Of a stretch of 59,038 nt of DNA, positions 35,077 through 43,320 are shown one piece after another (within the stretch, counting starts at the first letter, position 1; each line of letters opens with the position of its first letter). The notes beneath the pieces are model-generated. The model was not told the origin of the DNA. It saw only the letters and a list, made by a program, of their open reading frames with translations, and did no database searches. A program made the position numbers and the translations under genes. This DNA is from an uncultured Microbacterium sp. GTDB lineage: Bacteria; Actinomycetota; Actinomycetes; Actinomycetales; Microbacteriaceae. The DNA lies in the NCBI GenBank assembly GCA_913774845.1, contig CAJYJO010000039.1, forward strand, positions 1 through 59,038, given 5' to 3'.

Positions 35077-36849
35077 ATGACGAGCCCCTTTCCCGCCTTC
35101 GATCTCCGGCAGATCCCGTTCAGCCGACGGGGAGCCTGGATCAACCTCTCTCCCGTCGTGGGAGCGCACCGGACGGTCGACGACGTGCACCTCGTCTCGC
35201 ATCGCACCGGGATGCACCCGGTGCTGTCTCTGATCCCCCGCACGGCGTCGGGCCATCAACCGGCCGAATGGACGGTCGTGGCGACGCCGTCCACCGTCCG
35301 ATGGTCACGGGGTTCGGCGACGGTGGAGGCCGTGTTCGCCTCCCGCGACACCCTCAGACTCCGCGGCGACGACGGGGTGACCCTCCGGCTGACCGAGGCC
35401 GCGGCGGAGCTGACGCCCTTCACCGGCATGTTCCTGTTCCGCGACCCCCGCGACGGCAGTCCGGTCTTCACCTCGTACGAGACGGGATGCCGCTACCGCA
35501 TCACCGTGATCCGCGGGAGCCTGCACGTGGAGGGCGCGGAGAGCCTGGGTGCGGCGGTGCGGGCCGTCGAGGTCGCGACGGCCGACGGCGAGGGATGGGA
35601 GATCGCGATCGAGGAGTTCGAGACGTCGCGGTCGCCGTTCGTCGCGTCCTCGGATTTCGACCGCTGTGTGGCGGAGGTGTCGACGGAGTTCGCGGAGTTC
35701 GCGCGGGGCGTCGCCCCCTGGTCGACGAGTGACAGCGCGTCGACGACGACCCGCGAGACGTCGGTGCTGGCGGCGTACGTGCTGTGGTCGGCCACCGTGG
35801 CGCCGGCCGGCTTCCTCTCGCGCGAGAGCGTGCTGATGTCCAAGCACTGGATGGACAAGGTCTGGAGCTGGGACCACTGCTTCAACGCCCTCGCCCTCGG
35901 CCCCGCCGACGCCGATCTGGCCCTCGATCAGTTCCTCGCCCCCTTCGACCACCAGGACCCCTCCGGCGCGCTCCCCGACTCGGTCGCGCACTCGGAGCGG
36001 CTCTACAACTTCGTCAAGCCGCCCATCCACGGGTGGGCGTTCTCGAAGGTGCGGGAGCGGCTGTCGCGCCCGCTCACGGAGCCGGAGCTGCGCGTGGTGT
36101 ACGACCGCCTCTCGAGCTGGTCGCGGTTCTGGCTCGAGCATCGCACGGCTCCGGGCCGGGAGCTTCCGCATTACCAGCACGGCAACGACAGCGGGTGGGA
36201 CAACGCGACGACCTTCGACCGCGACCGCGTCATCGAGTCGCCCGATCTGGCCGCGTTCCTCGTCGTGCAGCTCGACGTGCTCGCCGACCTCGCCGACGAG
36301 CTCGGGCTCGACGAAGGGCGGTCGTGGCGCGCCGAGAGCGACCGGGTCGAGACCGCACTAACGAACGAGCTGCTCGACGACGAGGGCTTCTTCGCGGTCG
36401 GCCCGCTCAGCGGCATCCGGAGTCCGCGCACGAGTCTGCTCACCCTCCTCCCGGTGCTGATCTCGGATCGTCTTCCCCGCTCCGTGTCGGATCTCCTCGC
36501 GGAGCGCATCGCCGCCCACCTGACGGCGTGGGGTCCCGCGACGCAGCTCGTCGACACCCCGGAGTACGAGAGCGACGGCTACTGGCGCGGGCCGATCTGG
36601 GCGCCCTCCACGATGCTGCTCGAGGAGGGGCTCCGCCGCGGGGGTCACGTCGACCTCGCCGACACCGTCAGCGCCCGCTTCCGCGCGCTCTGCGAGCGAT
36701 CGGGCTTCGCCGAGAACTTCGACGCCCTCAGCGGCGAGGGGCTGCGCGATCGCGCCTACACCTGGACGGCGAGCGTCTATCTCGTCTTCTCCCACGAGCA
36801 CGCGCAGCGCTCATCCGCCCGCCCGGCCGAGGCGGCGGCCTCCCTCTGA
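35077..36849 (+). CDS. GH63/MGH1-like alpha/alpha-barrel glycoside hydrolase
   Basis: 590 aa from ATG 35077, with CCGGAGG upstream; the ATG at 35026 overlaps the promoter -10. N-terminal beta-domain (about 1-215), then an alpha/alpha barrel. Motifs: KVWSWDHCFNALAL, HGNDSGWD375NAT (probable acid Asp) and SDGYWRGPIWAPSTMLLEEG. These are typical of the GH63/GH37-like (MGH1-like) group, which cleaves alpha-glucosides, mannosylglycerate and related substrates. No signal peptide, so cytoplasmic. Its operators place it in the arabinoside regulon, so the real substrate may be a cleaved product containing another sugar. The fold call is firm; the specificity is not. Confidence 0.78.
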   Translation: MTSPFPAFDLRQIPFSRRGAWINLSPVVGAHRTVDDVHLVSHRTGMHPVLSLIPRTASGHQPAEWTVVATPSTVRWSRGSATVEAVFASRDTLRLRGDDGVTLRLTEAAAELTPFTGMFLFRDPRDGSPVFTSYETGCRYRITVIRGSLHVEGAESLGAAVRAVEVATADGEGWEIAIEEFETSRSPFVASSDFDRCVAEVSTEFAEFARGVAPWSTSDSASTTTRETSVLAAYVLWSATVAPAGFLSRESVLMSKHWMDKVWSWDHCFNALALGPADADLALDQFLAPFDHQDPSGALPDSVAHSERLYNFVKPPIHGWAFSKVRERLSRPLTEPELRVVYDRLSSWSRFWLEHRTAPGRELPHYQHGNDSGWDNATTFDRDRVIESPDLAAFLVVQLDVLADLADELGLDEGRSWRAESDRVETALTNELLDDEGFFAVGPLSGIRSPRTSLLTLLPVLISDRLPRSVSDLLAERIAAHLTAWGPATQLVDTPEYESDGYWRGPIWAPSTMLLEEGLRRGGHVDLADTVSARFRALCERSGFAENFDALSGEGLRDRAYTWTASVYLVFSHEHAQRSSARPAEAAASL

Positions 36850-36860
36850 CGCCGTCCACG

Positions 36861-36900
36861 GACGAAGACCCCGGATGCCATGGCATCCGGGGTCTTCGTC
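36861..36900. terminator. Perfect 40-nt palindrome, bidirectional terminator
   Basis: Two 20-nt arms (GACGAAGACCCCGGATGCCA and its exact complement) meet without spacer between the convergent GH63-like and citrate-transporter genes. A GGATGCC/GGCATCC pair lies at the centre. Confidence 0.8.
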
Positions 36901-36912
36901 TCCCTCGCGGGA

Positions 36913-38439
36913 TCAGCCCAGCAGCGGCACCGCGCCCACCAGCACGCCGACGGCGAGCATCACGAGCGACACGACCGTCGCCCGCCACAGCACCTTCTTG
37001 TGGTGGTCGCCGAGGTTGACCCCGGCCAGCGACACGAGCAGCAGGATCGCGGGCACCAGCGGGCTCTGCAGGTGCACGGGCTGGCCCGTGATCGAGGCGC
37101 GCGCCATCTCGACGGGGGCGATGCCGTAGTTCGCGGCGCTCTCGGCGAGCACCGGCAGGATGCCGAAGTAGAACGCGTCGTTCGACATGAAGAACGTGAA
37201 CGGGATCGACAGCACACCCGTGATGACCGCGAGGAACGGTCCCATGGACGAGGGGATGACCTGGGTGATCCAGGCGGCCATCGCGGTCACCATCCCCGTG
37301 CCGTTCAGGACGCCGACCAGGACGCCCGCGGCCAGCACCATCGACACGACGCCCACGATGCTCGGAGCGTGCGCGACGATCTCGTCGGCCTGGGAACGGA
37401 GCTTCGGGAAGTTCACGATGAGCGCCAGCGCCGCCCCGACCATGAAGACGAACGCGAGCGGGAACAGGTCCATCACCAGCAGCACCATCACCGCGGCCGT
37501 CAGGGCGAGGTTGAACCAGATGAGCTTCGGCCGCAGGGTCGGGCGGTTCGGGTCGAGCATCGTGTCGGCCATCGCGGTGTCGGCGGTGTCGACGAGCTGC
37601 GCGGCGGCGACGGCGTCGCGTCCGCCCCGGACGGTCACGATGTTGCCGGTGCGCAGCGACGCCACCGCGCCGGGCTTGGGCTCCGCGCCGCGGAACAGCT
37701 TCGGGGCTCCCAGGCGCCCGAAGCCGCCGGGGGCGTCGAGCTTGGAGGTGTCGACCGAGCCCGCGAGACGCTTGCGCTCGGCCAGACCCAGGAACCACGC
37801 GAACGCGAGGGAGACGACCAGGCCCGCCAGCAGCGAGGGGATCATCGGCACGAAGACATCGGTCGGCTGCAGACCCAGGGCGGTCGCCGCGCGCACGGTC
37901 GGGCCGCCCCAGGGGACGATGTTCATCGTGCCGTTCATGAGACCGGCGACACAGGTGAGCACCACCGGGCTCATGCCCAGGCGCAGGTACAGCGGCAGCA
38001 TCGCCGAGGTGGTGATGATGAAGGTCGTCGAGCCGTCGCCGTCGAGGGAGACGGCGCCGGCGAGGATCGCCGTGCCGAGCACGATCTTGGCCGGGTCGTC
38101 GCCGAGAACGCGGGTGATCACGCGGATGAGCGGGTCGAAGAGTCCGACGTCGATCATGATGCCGAAGTACATGATCGCGAACATCAGCAGAGCCGCCGTG
38201 GGCGCCATCTTGCTGATCGCGTCGATCACCATGTCGCCGAGGCCGAGACCCGCTCCGGCGATGAGGCCGAAGATCGTCGGCACCACGATGAGGGCGACCA
38301 TCGGGGTGAGGCGCCGCGTCATGATCAACGCCATGAACGACAGCACCATGAGGAAGCCGAGGGCGACGAGCACGCCGTCGGCGGGCGTGTATGCCACCGC
38401 GTACTCGGTGGCCTCGGCCGCAAGGATGAGGGGGGTCAT
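36913..38439 (-). CDS. CitMHS-family citrate-metal transporter
   Basis: 508 aa, about 12 membrane segments. MALIMTRRLTPMVALIVVPTIFGL, GDGSTTFIITTSAMLPLY, NGTMNIVPWGGPT and FFMSNDAFYFGILPV are hallmarks of the CitMHS family (Bacillus CitM/CitH), which imports citrate complexed with divalent cations coupled to protons. A cytoplasmic loop of about 80 residues lies mid-protein. ATG 38439 is preceded by AAGGAG. A CitA/CitB-like two-component system is encoded divergently, the classical arrangement for citrate-induced uptake. Confidence 0.9.
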   Translation of the reverse strand: MTPLILAAEATEYAVAYTPADGVLVALGFLMVLSFMALIMTRRLTPMVALIVVPTIFGLIAGAGLGLGDMVIDAISKMAPTAALLMFAIMYFGIMIDVGLFDPLIRVITRVLGDDPAKIVLGTAILAGAVSLDGDGSTTFIITTSAMLPLYLRLGMSPVVLTCVAGLMNGTMNIVPWGGPTVRAATALGLQPTDVFVPMIPSLLAGLVVSLAFAWFLGLAERKRLAGSVDTSKLDAPGGFGRLGAPKLFRGAEPKPGAVASLRTGNIVTVRGGRDAVAAAQLVDTADTAMADTMLDPNRPTLRPKLIWFNLALTAAVMVLLVMDLFPLAFVFMVGAALALIVNFPKLRSQADEIVAHAPSIVGVVSMVLAAGVLVGVLNGTGMVTAMAAWITQVIPSSMGPFLAVITGVLSIPFTFFMSNDAFYFGILPVLAESAANYGIAPVEMARASITGQPVHLQSPLVPAILLLVSLAGVNLGDHHKKVLWRATVVSLVMLAVGVLVGAVPLLG

Positions 38440-38599
38440 CGCGACTCCTTCGTCGTGACGGGGCGCGACTCTCGCGCTCTCGATCCGGCGACCTTACGGA
38501 TGCCGCGTCCCCTCGCGCGCGCTTGCTCGCATTGCGACGCGTTATGCGCGTAGCGTGTGTTCTGTGCATTTCGCGCACGACGTCGTCCGGGAGGTGCGC
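38440..38599. promoter_or_regulatory. Divergent control region between citM-like and two-component genes
   Basis: 160 nt holding the promoters of both divergent units. A short AT-richer patch, CATTGCGACGCGTTATGCGC, lies at about 38530-38549. Response-regulator binding sites are expected here, but no confident repeat could be assigned. Confidence 0.4.
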
Positions 38600-40213
38600 A
38601 TGCGGTTCGCCACGAGGATGCTCGTCGTGCAGGTCGCGACCCAGGTCGTCGTCGTCGCCGTGTGCACCGCCGTGTTCGCGTGGCTGGGCGTGCAGCAGCT
38701 GAAGGCCGAGGCCGACTCCTCGGCCCTGAACATCGCCCGCTCGGTCGCCGAAGCCCCCGAGGTGCGCGATCTCGTCGCCGCCTTCTCCGCCGACCCCGGT
38801 ACCCCGGATGCCGCGGGCCTGCGCGACGGCGACCTCCAGCACTACGCCGCCGACGTCACCGCGCGCACGGAGGGGCTGTTCGTGGTGATCACCGACGACC
38901 ACGGCATCCGGCTGGCCCACCCCGATCCGGACCGGCTCGGCCAGGTCGTCAGCACGAGCTTCGCCGACGCGCTCGCCGGGCGCGAGGTGGTCACCTGGGA
39001 GACGGGCACGCTGGGGGAGTCGGCGCGCGCGAAGGTCCCGATCTATCCGCCCGGCGGCGGCGCCCCGGTGGGCGAGGTGAGCGTCGGCTTCGAGCGCGCC
39101 AGCGTGTTCGACGACCTCCCGGCCCTTCTCGGCGGCATCGCCGTGGCGGTGCTGCTGGCCGTGGCGATCGGGGCGCTCGTGGCCCTGCTGATGCGCCGCC
39201 GCCTCGAGCGCGTGACGCTCGGCGTGCAGCCCGAGGAGCTCGTGACGCTCGTGCAGACCCAGACGGCGGTGCTCGAGAGCGCCGACGAGGGCGTGCTCGC
39301 CGTCGACGACGCCGAGGTCGTGCGGGTGTGCACGGCCGCGGCCGCGCGGCTGCTCGGCGTCGACGACGCCGTGGGGCGGCCCCTGTCCGCCCTCGACCTG
39401 CCGCCCGCCGTCGCCGCGGCCCTCGCGGGGGCCGGGGCACCCAACGGCCTGCCGCTCGGCGACCGGGTCGTGTTCATCGACGTGCGTCCGGTGAGCCGCG
39501 GCGCACGCACCCTGGGCCGCGTCGCCGTGCTGCGCGATCGCACCGACCTCGCGGCCCTGTCGGGGCGGCTCGACAGCGTGCGCGCGATGGGCGACGCCCT
39601 GCGGGTCCAGCGGCACGAGAACGCCAACCGCCTGCACGCGGCGGTCGGTCTGCTCGACGCCGGCCGCACGGCGGAGGCGCGCGCGTTCCTCGCCGAGCTC
39701 GTCGACCGGGGCTCGGTGGACTGGGCGGTGCCGGGGATCGACCTCGTGGGAGACGCGATGCTGCAGTCGTTCCTCGGCGCGAAGGCTCTCGCCGCGCGCG
39801 AGCGCGGCGTGTCTCTCCGCGTGGCCGACGACACCTTCCTCAGCGGAACGATCGCCGAGGTCGAAGACGTCGTGGCCGTGCTCGGCAACCTGGTCGACAA
39901 CGCCGTGACCGCGGCGGCATCCGGGGGCGAACCGCGCGCGGTCGAGGTGGCGATCCTGGGAGACGGCGACGCGGTCGTGGTGACGGTGAGCGACACGGGC
40001 GGCGGCATCGCCGACGCCGAGGCCGCGTTCGCCCCGCGCGAGCGCGACGACGATCCGGCGGCCGTGCACGGTCTGGGCATCGGCCTGCCGCTCTCGCGCG
40101 AGCTCGCCCGTCGCCGCGGCGGCGAGGTGTGGGTGGTCGATCCCGGTGATGACGGCCGCGGGGCGACCGTGGCGGCGCGCCTTCCGGGCGTGCGGGCAGG
40201 AGAGAGCGAATGA
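38600..40213 (+). CDS. CitA/DcuS-type sensor histidine kinase
   Basis: 537 aa from ATG 38600, with GGGAGGTG upstream. Two membrane helices (about 7-29 and 175-200) flank an extracytoplasmic PDC/Cache-like sensor (EGLFVVITDDHGIRLAHPDP). A PAS domain follows (about 220-320), then the phosphoacceptor QRH339ENANRLHAAVGLL. The HATPase domain has LGNLVDNAVTAA, SDTGGGI and HGLGIGLPLS. This is the organisation of citrate, fumarate and malate sensors (CitA, DcuS, MalK). Next to a CitMHS transporter, citrate is the likely signal. It overlaps the response regulator by 4 nt. Confidence 0.88.
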   Translation: MRFATRMLVVQVATQVVVVAVCTAVFAWLGVQQLKAEADSSALNIARSVAEAPEVRDLVAAFSADPGTPDAAGLRDGDLQHYAADVTARTEGLFVVITDDHGIRLAHPDPDRLGQVVSTSFADALAGREVVTWETGTLGESARAKVPIYPPGGGAPVGEVSVGFERASVFDDLPALLGGIAVAVLLAVAIGALVALLMRRRLERVTLGVQPEELVTLVQTQTAVLESADEGVLAVDDAEVVRVCTAAAARLLGVDDAVGRPLSALDLPPAVAAALAGAGAPNGLPLGDRVVFIDVRPVSRGARTLGRVAVLRDRTDLAALSGRLDSVRAMGDALRVQRHENANRLHAAVGLLDAGRTAEARAFLAELVDRGSVDWAVPGIDLVGDAMLQSFLGAKALAARERGVSLRVADDTFLSGTIAEVEDVVAVLGNLVDNAVTAAASGGEPRAVEVAILGDGDAVVVTVSDTGGGIADAEAAFAPRERDDDPAAVHGLGIGLPLSRELARRRGGEVWVVDPGDDGRGATVAARLPGVRAGESE

Positions 40214-40860
40214 CCGACATCCGCGTCCTCGTCGTCGACGACGACTTCCGGGTGGCAGGGCTCCACCGCGACGCCGTCGCCGCGCGCCCGGGCTTCGCCG
40301 CCCTCGAACCCGCCCGCACAGTGGGTGAGGCCCGCGCCGCCGTCTCCGCGCACGCGCCGGACCTCGTGCTCGCCGACGTCTACCTCCCCGACGGCGACGG
40401 GATCGAGTTCGTCCGCTCGATCGCGACCGACGCCTTCGTGCTCTCGGCCGCGACCGACGCCGTCACCGTCCGCCGCGCCTTCACCGCGGGCGCCCTGGCC
40501 TATCTCGTGAAGCCGTTCGACACGCGCATCCTCGCCGAGCGCCTCGACCGGTACGCGCGCTTCCGCAATCTGCTGTCGAGCGCGCGCCCCCTCGCGCAGG
40601 ACGACATCGACCGCGCGGCATCGCTCCTGCGGGGCGAGCGCGAGCAGGCCTCCCTCGCCCGCTCCGCCACCGAGCAGACGGTGCTGGCCGCTCTCGGCGG
40701 CGCCGAGGCGTCGGCCACCGAGGTGGCGGATCGCATCGGCGTCTCGCGCGCGACCGCCCAGCGGCACCTCACCGCGCTCGCGGAGCGCGGCCTGGTGCAG
40801 GTGAGCCTGCGCTACGGGACGACCGGTCGCCCCGAGCACCGGTTCCGCGCGGGCGACTGA
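40210..40860 (+). CDS. CitB/DcuR-type response regulator
   Basis: 216 aa. Receiver domain 1-120 with acidic pocket VVDDDF and phosphoacceptor D56 in VLADVYLPDGDG, Thr/Ser-type LSAATDA and Lys in VKPFD. The C-terminal helix-turn-helix TEVADRIGVSRATAQRHLTALAERGLVQVS is of the CitB/DcuR type. It probably activates the divergent citrate transporter gene. Start ATG overlaps the kinase stop (ATGA). Confidence 0.88.
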   Translation: MTDIRVLVVDDDFRVAGLHRDAVAARPGFAALEPARTVGEARAAVSAHAPDLVLADVYLPDGDGIEFVRSIATDAFVLSAATDAVTVRRAFTAGALAYLVKPFDTRILAERLDRYARFRNLLSSARPLAQDDIDRAASLLRGEREQASLARSATEQTVLAALGGAEASATEVADRIGVSRATAQRHLTALAERGLVQVSLRYGTTGRPEHRFRAGD

Positions 40861-40921
40861 CGTCGCGCTCTCGGGCGCCGGCCGTCTTGGGCCGAGTCCC
40901 CTTTCTGGTCGGCTGAGCACA

Positions 40922-40940
40922 GCCCCGGCGGCGCCGGGGC
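40922..40940. terminator. Short GC hairpin between response regulator and GH13 genes
   Basis: 8-bp arms GCCCCGGC / GCCGGGGC with a 3-nt loop between convergent genes. No T-run on the plus strand. Confidence 0.5.
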
Positions 40941-40970
40941 CAGGACACGGCGGTTCGGGATGCCGTGCGC

Positions 40971-42254
40971 TCAGGCCTCCAGCACCGCCCACCCGCGCGG
41001 ACCGAGGTCGATCCGGCCCTCCGACGGCGAGCCCTCGCCGGCGGCCACCGTCCGCCCGTCGGCGATCGGCAGCGACACGGGGTCCTCGCCGATGTTCAAC
41101 GCGACGACCACGGCATCGTCGCCGATCGCGGTCCGCAGCACGAGGGCGGTGTTGGCCACCTCGACCACATCGGTGTGCGCACGCCACAGCCACGGCTTGC
41201 GGCGGCGCAGGGCGATCAGGGCCTGGTGGGCGTGGAGGATGCGGTCATCGGCATCCACGTCGGCGGGGGTGGCCGGGAAGGTGGGGCGCACGGCGTCGTC
41301 GCCGCCGAGACGCTCCTCCTTCACGCCGGTCCAGCCGAACTCGTCGCCGGCGTACACCGAGGGGGTGCCCGCCACGGTGAACAGCACCGCCAGGGCGTGC
41401 GGCACGAACCCGGCGCCGACGGCGGACGCGATGCGGGTGACGTCGTGGTTGCCGACGAAGGTCTGCGGGGCGTAGGTCGCGAGCAGCTCGTCGTGGCGCT
41501 CGACGGCGTGGCTGAGTTCGAAGAGGTTGCCGTCGGCGATCCCGTGCCAGATGCCCTGCCACAGCTCGTACTGGGTCAGCGAGTCCATGGTCGACTCGCG
41601 CACGATCGACGGACCGTCGCCGTGGATGACCTCACCGAGGAACCACGCCTCCGGGAAGCGCTCGCGCACGCGCGGGAGCACCCGCGCCCAGAACGACGAC
41701 GGCACCGCGTAGGCGGCATCCAACCTCCACCCGTCGATCCCGCGCTCGAGCCAGTGGCACATGACTTCGACGACGAGGTCGACGACCGCGGGGGAGGAGT
41801 GGTCGAGAGCGACGAGGGCGTCGTGCCCCTCGAAGACATCGGGCTCGAAGCCCCCGTCGGCCCACCGGCCGCGGAACAGGCCCGGCCCGTCCTCGGTCAG
41901 CGCGGCGAAGGCCGGGTGAGCGCGGCCGACGTGGTTGAACACCCCGTCGAGCAGGATCCGGATGCCGCGCTCCCGCGCCGCAGCCACGAGCCGGGCGAAG
42001 TCCTCCTCGTCGCCGAGCCGCGGGTCGATGCGGAAGTGATCGACGGTGTCGTAGCCGTGCGTCTCGGACGCGAACACCGGCCCGAGCATAAGCCCGTTCG
42101 ACCCGAGCGTGATGACGTGGTCGAGCCACGGCTCGAGCCGGTCGAGTCGGTGCGTGGGCTCGGCATCCGGGTCGACGCCGTCGCGGATCGGCGCGCCGAC
42201 GAATCCCAGCGGGTAGACGTGCCACCAGATCACGTGTTCGGGCCAGGAGGGCAT
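40971..42254 (-). CDS. GH13 alpha-amylase-family glycosidase (cyclomaltodextrinase/neopullulanase-like)
   Basis: 427 aa, shorter than typical neopullulanases because the N-terminal domain is missing. Barrel motifs: DGVFNHVG (region I), GWRLD179AAY (nucleophile), LGE208VI (acid/base) and FVGNHD271VTR (stabiliser). A short C-terminal beta-domain follows (ALVLRTAIGDDAVVVALNIG). No signal peptide; a cytoplasmic enzyme acting on malto-oligosaccharides or small alpha-glucans. It is a single-gene unit. The catalytic residues are complete. Confidence 0.85.
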   Translation of the reverse strand: MPSWPEHVIWWHVYPLGFVGAPIRDGVDPDAEPTHRLDRLEPWLDHVITLGSNGLMLGPVFASETHGYDTVDHFRIDPRLGDEEDFARLVAAARERGIRILLDGVFNHVGRAHPAFAALTEDGPGLFRGRWADGGFEPDVFEGHDALVALDHSSPAVVDLVVEVMCHWLERGIDGWRLDAAYAVPSSFWARVLPRVRERFPEAWFLGEVIHGDGPSIVRESTMDSLTQYELWQGIWHGIADGNLFELSHAVERHDELLATYAPQTFVGNHDVTRIASAVGAGFVPHALAVLFTVAGTPSVYAGDEFGWTGVKEERLGGDDAVRPTFPATPADVDADDRILHAHQALIALRRRKPWLWRAHTDVVEVANTALVLRTAIGDDAVVVALNIGEDPVSLPIADGRTVAAGEGSPSEGRIDLGPRGWAVLEA

Positions 42255-42408
42255 GGGTTGACCGTACCTCGTGGCGCGGACGGGTCTGCCGGGGTTGCGC
42301 GGCGCTGCAGACGTCGGACGGAGCGATCGCTGCCCATGAAAAATCCGTCACAGGCAACCGCGTCGGCGTTCCTGGCCGCGGAGGAGGCTCACCGGTAGCG
42401 TCAGCAAT
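42255..42408. other. Divergent intergenic region
   Basis: 154 nt between the GH13 and HipA-like kinase starts. A TAGCGT -10-like hexamer lies at 42396-42401, 7 nt before the GTG at 42409. No HTH-antitoxin gene and no inverted-repeat operator was seen. Confidence 0.45.
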
Positions 42409-42411
42409 GTG
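42396..42411 (+). promoter_or_regulatory. Probable leaderless promoter for the HipA-like kinase gene
   Basis: TAGCGT (42396-42401) lies 7 nt before the GTG start (42409-42411), the spacing of leaderless transcripts common in actinobacteria. There is no ribosome-binding site within 15 nt of the GTG; the nearest GAGGAGG is about 22 nt upstream. Confidence 0.5.
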
Positions 42412-43320
42412 CCAACAGCCTGGGAAGCGATTCACTTCGTCCGCGGTGCGGCGGAAGCCGATGAGCCGATGGGTTCGAAAGAGAAGTGGTGGGTCGACTT
42501 GCCGATGTTCGGCCATCGGCAGTGGTTGCTCAAGCTAGCCCGACTGGACGAACGCGATGGAACGGTCAGCGGGGAGGACTGGGCCGAGTGGGCTGTTCAT
42601 CAGCTTGCTGAGCACCTCGGCGTGCCCAGCGCTACGGTGCGTCCTGCAACGCTGGAGGGTCGGCGAGCGATCGTGTCGAGATCGGTTCTTCGAGACCGTC
42701 TGGAGTACCTCGATCACGGCAACAGTGTGTTGTCGGCGCGGTTCGCCGACTATGACCAGTCGGTGAAGGGGGAGAACGCTGGTTATAGCCCTGGAGCAGT
42801 TCGCGACGCATTGGACGGCGTCGGGCCACCTGCCGACGTTGAGTGGCCGGGTAGCTTCACCGCGTTCGACGTCTGGTCTGGGTATCTCCTGATGGATGCA
42901 TGGGTCGCTGGCCGTGACAGGCACGACGAGAACTGGGCCGTGATCCTCCGCGGCGGTGAGCGCCGTCTTGCGCCCTCGTTCGATCACGGGAATGCGCTCG
43001 GTTTTCAGGAGCGGGATGCGAAGCGGGCGCGGATGCTTGAAGACGAGGCGCACTTGATGCGCTGGGTTGAGCGCGGGACCAGCCATCACTTCGCAGGCAA
43101 ACCCAAACTGACTGAGTTAGCGTGGTGCGCACTGCATATCGCATCCCCGTCGGCGCGTAGCCACTGGCTTGATCGACTCGACGCGATCACCGCAGATGCT
43201 GTCGATTTCGTCGTCTCACAAATCCCTCCCGCGATAATGTCGGAGGTCACCCGTAGATTCGTGATCCAGATGTTGGCGACGAATCGGAGGAGGTTGCTCG
43301 ATGGCTACTCAGGCACTTGA
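42409..43320 (+). CDS. HipA-like Ser/Thr kinase lacking the N-terminal subdomain
   Basis: 303 aa. Kinase hallmarks of the HipA/phosphatidylinositol-kinase fold: Gly/Ser-rich loop MGSKEKWW (21-28), ATP-binding Lys in WLLK42, an alpha-C-like helix (GEDWAEWAVHQLAEHLGVPS), catalytic loop GRD170RHDEN175W and metal-binding D192-H-G in SFDHGNALGF. HipA kinases phosphorylate aminoacyl-tRNA synthetases or other targets to stop growth. The usual HipA N-terminal ~100 residues are absent and appear instead in the next gene, as in split HipBST systems. GC is about 60% against ~70% around it, suggesting acquisition. It overlaps the next gene by 20 nt. Toxicity is inferred. Confidence 0.72.
   Translation: MPTAWEAIHFVRGAAEADEPMGSKEKWWVDLPMFGHRQWLLKLARLDERDGTVSGEDWAEWAVHQLAEHLGVPSATVRPATLEGRRAIVSRSVLRDRLEYLDHGNSVLSARFADYDQSVKGENAGYSPGAVRDALDGVGPPADVEWPGSFTAFDVWSGYLLMDAWVAGRDRHDENWAVILRGGERRLAPSFDHGNALGFQERDAKRARMLEDEAHLMRWVERGTSHHFAGKPKLTELAWCALHIASPSARSHWLDRLDAITADAVDFVVSQIPPAIMSEVTRRFVIQMLATNRRRLLDGYSGT

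Noticed and set aside
36728-40069. 1113-codon minus-strand ORF spanning citrate transporter and kinase
   Set aside because: It crosses a perfect terminator palindrome and two real genes in other frames.
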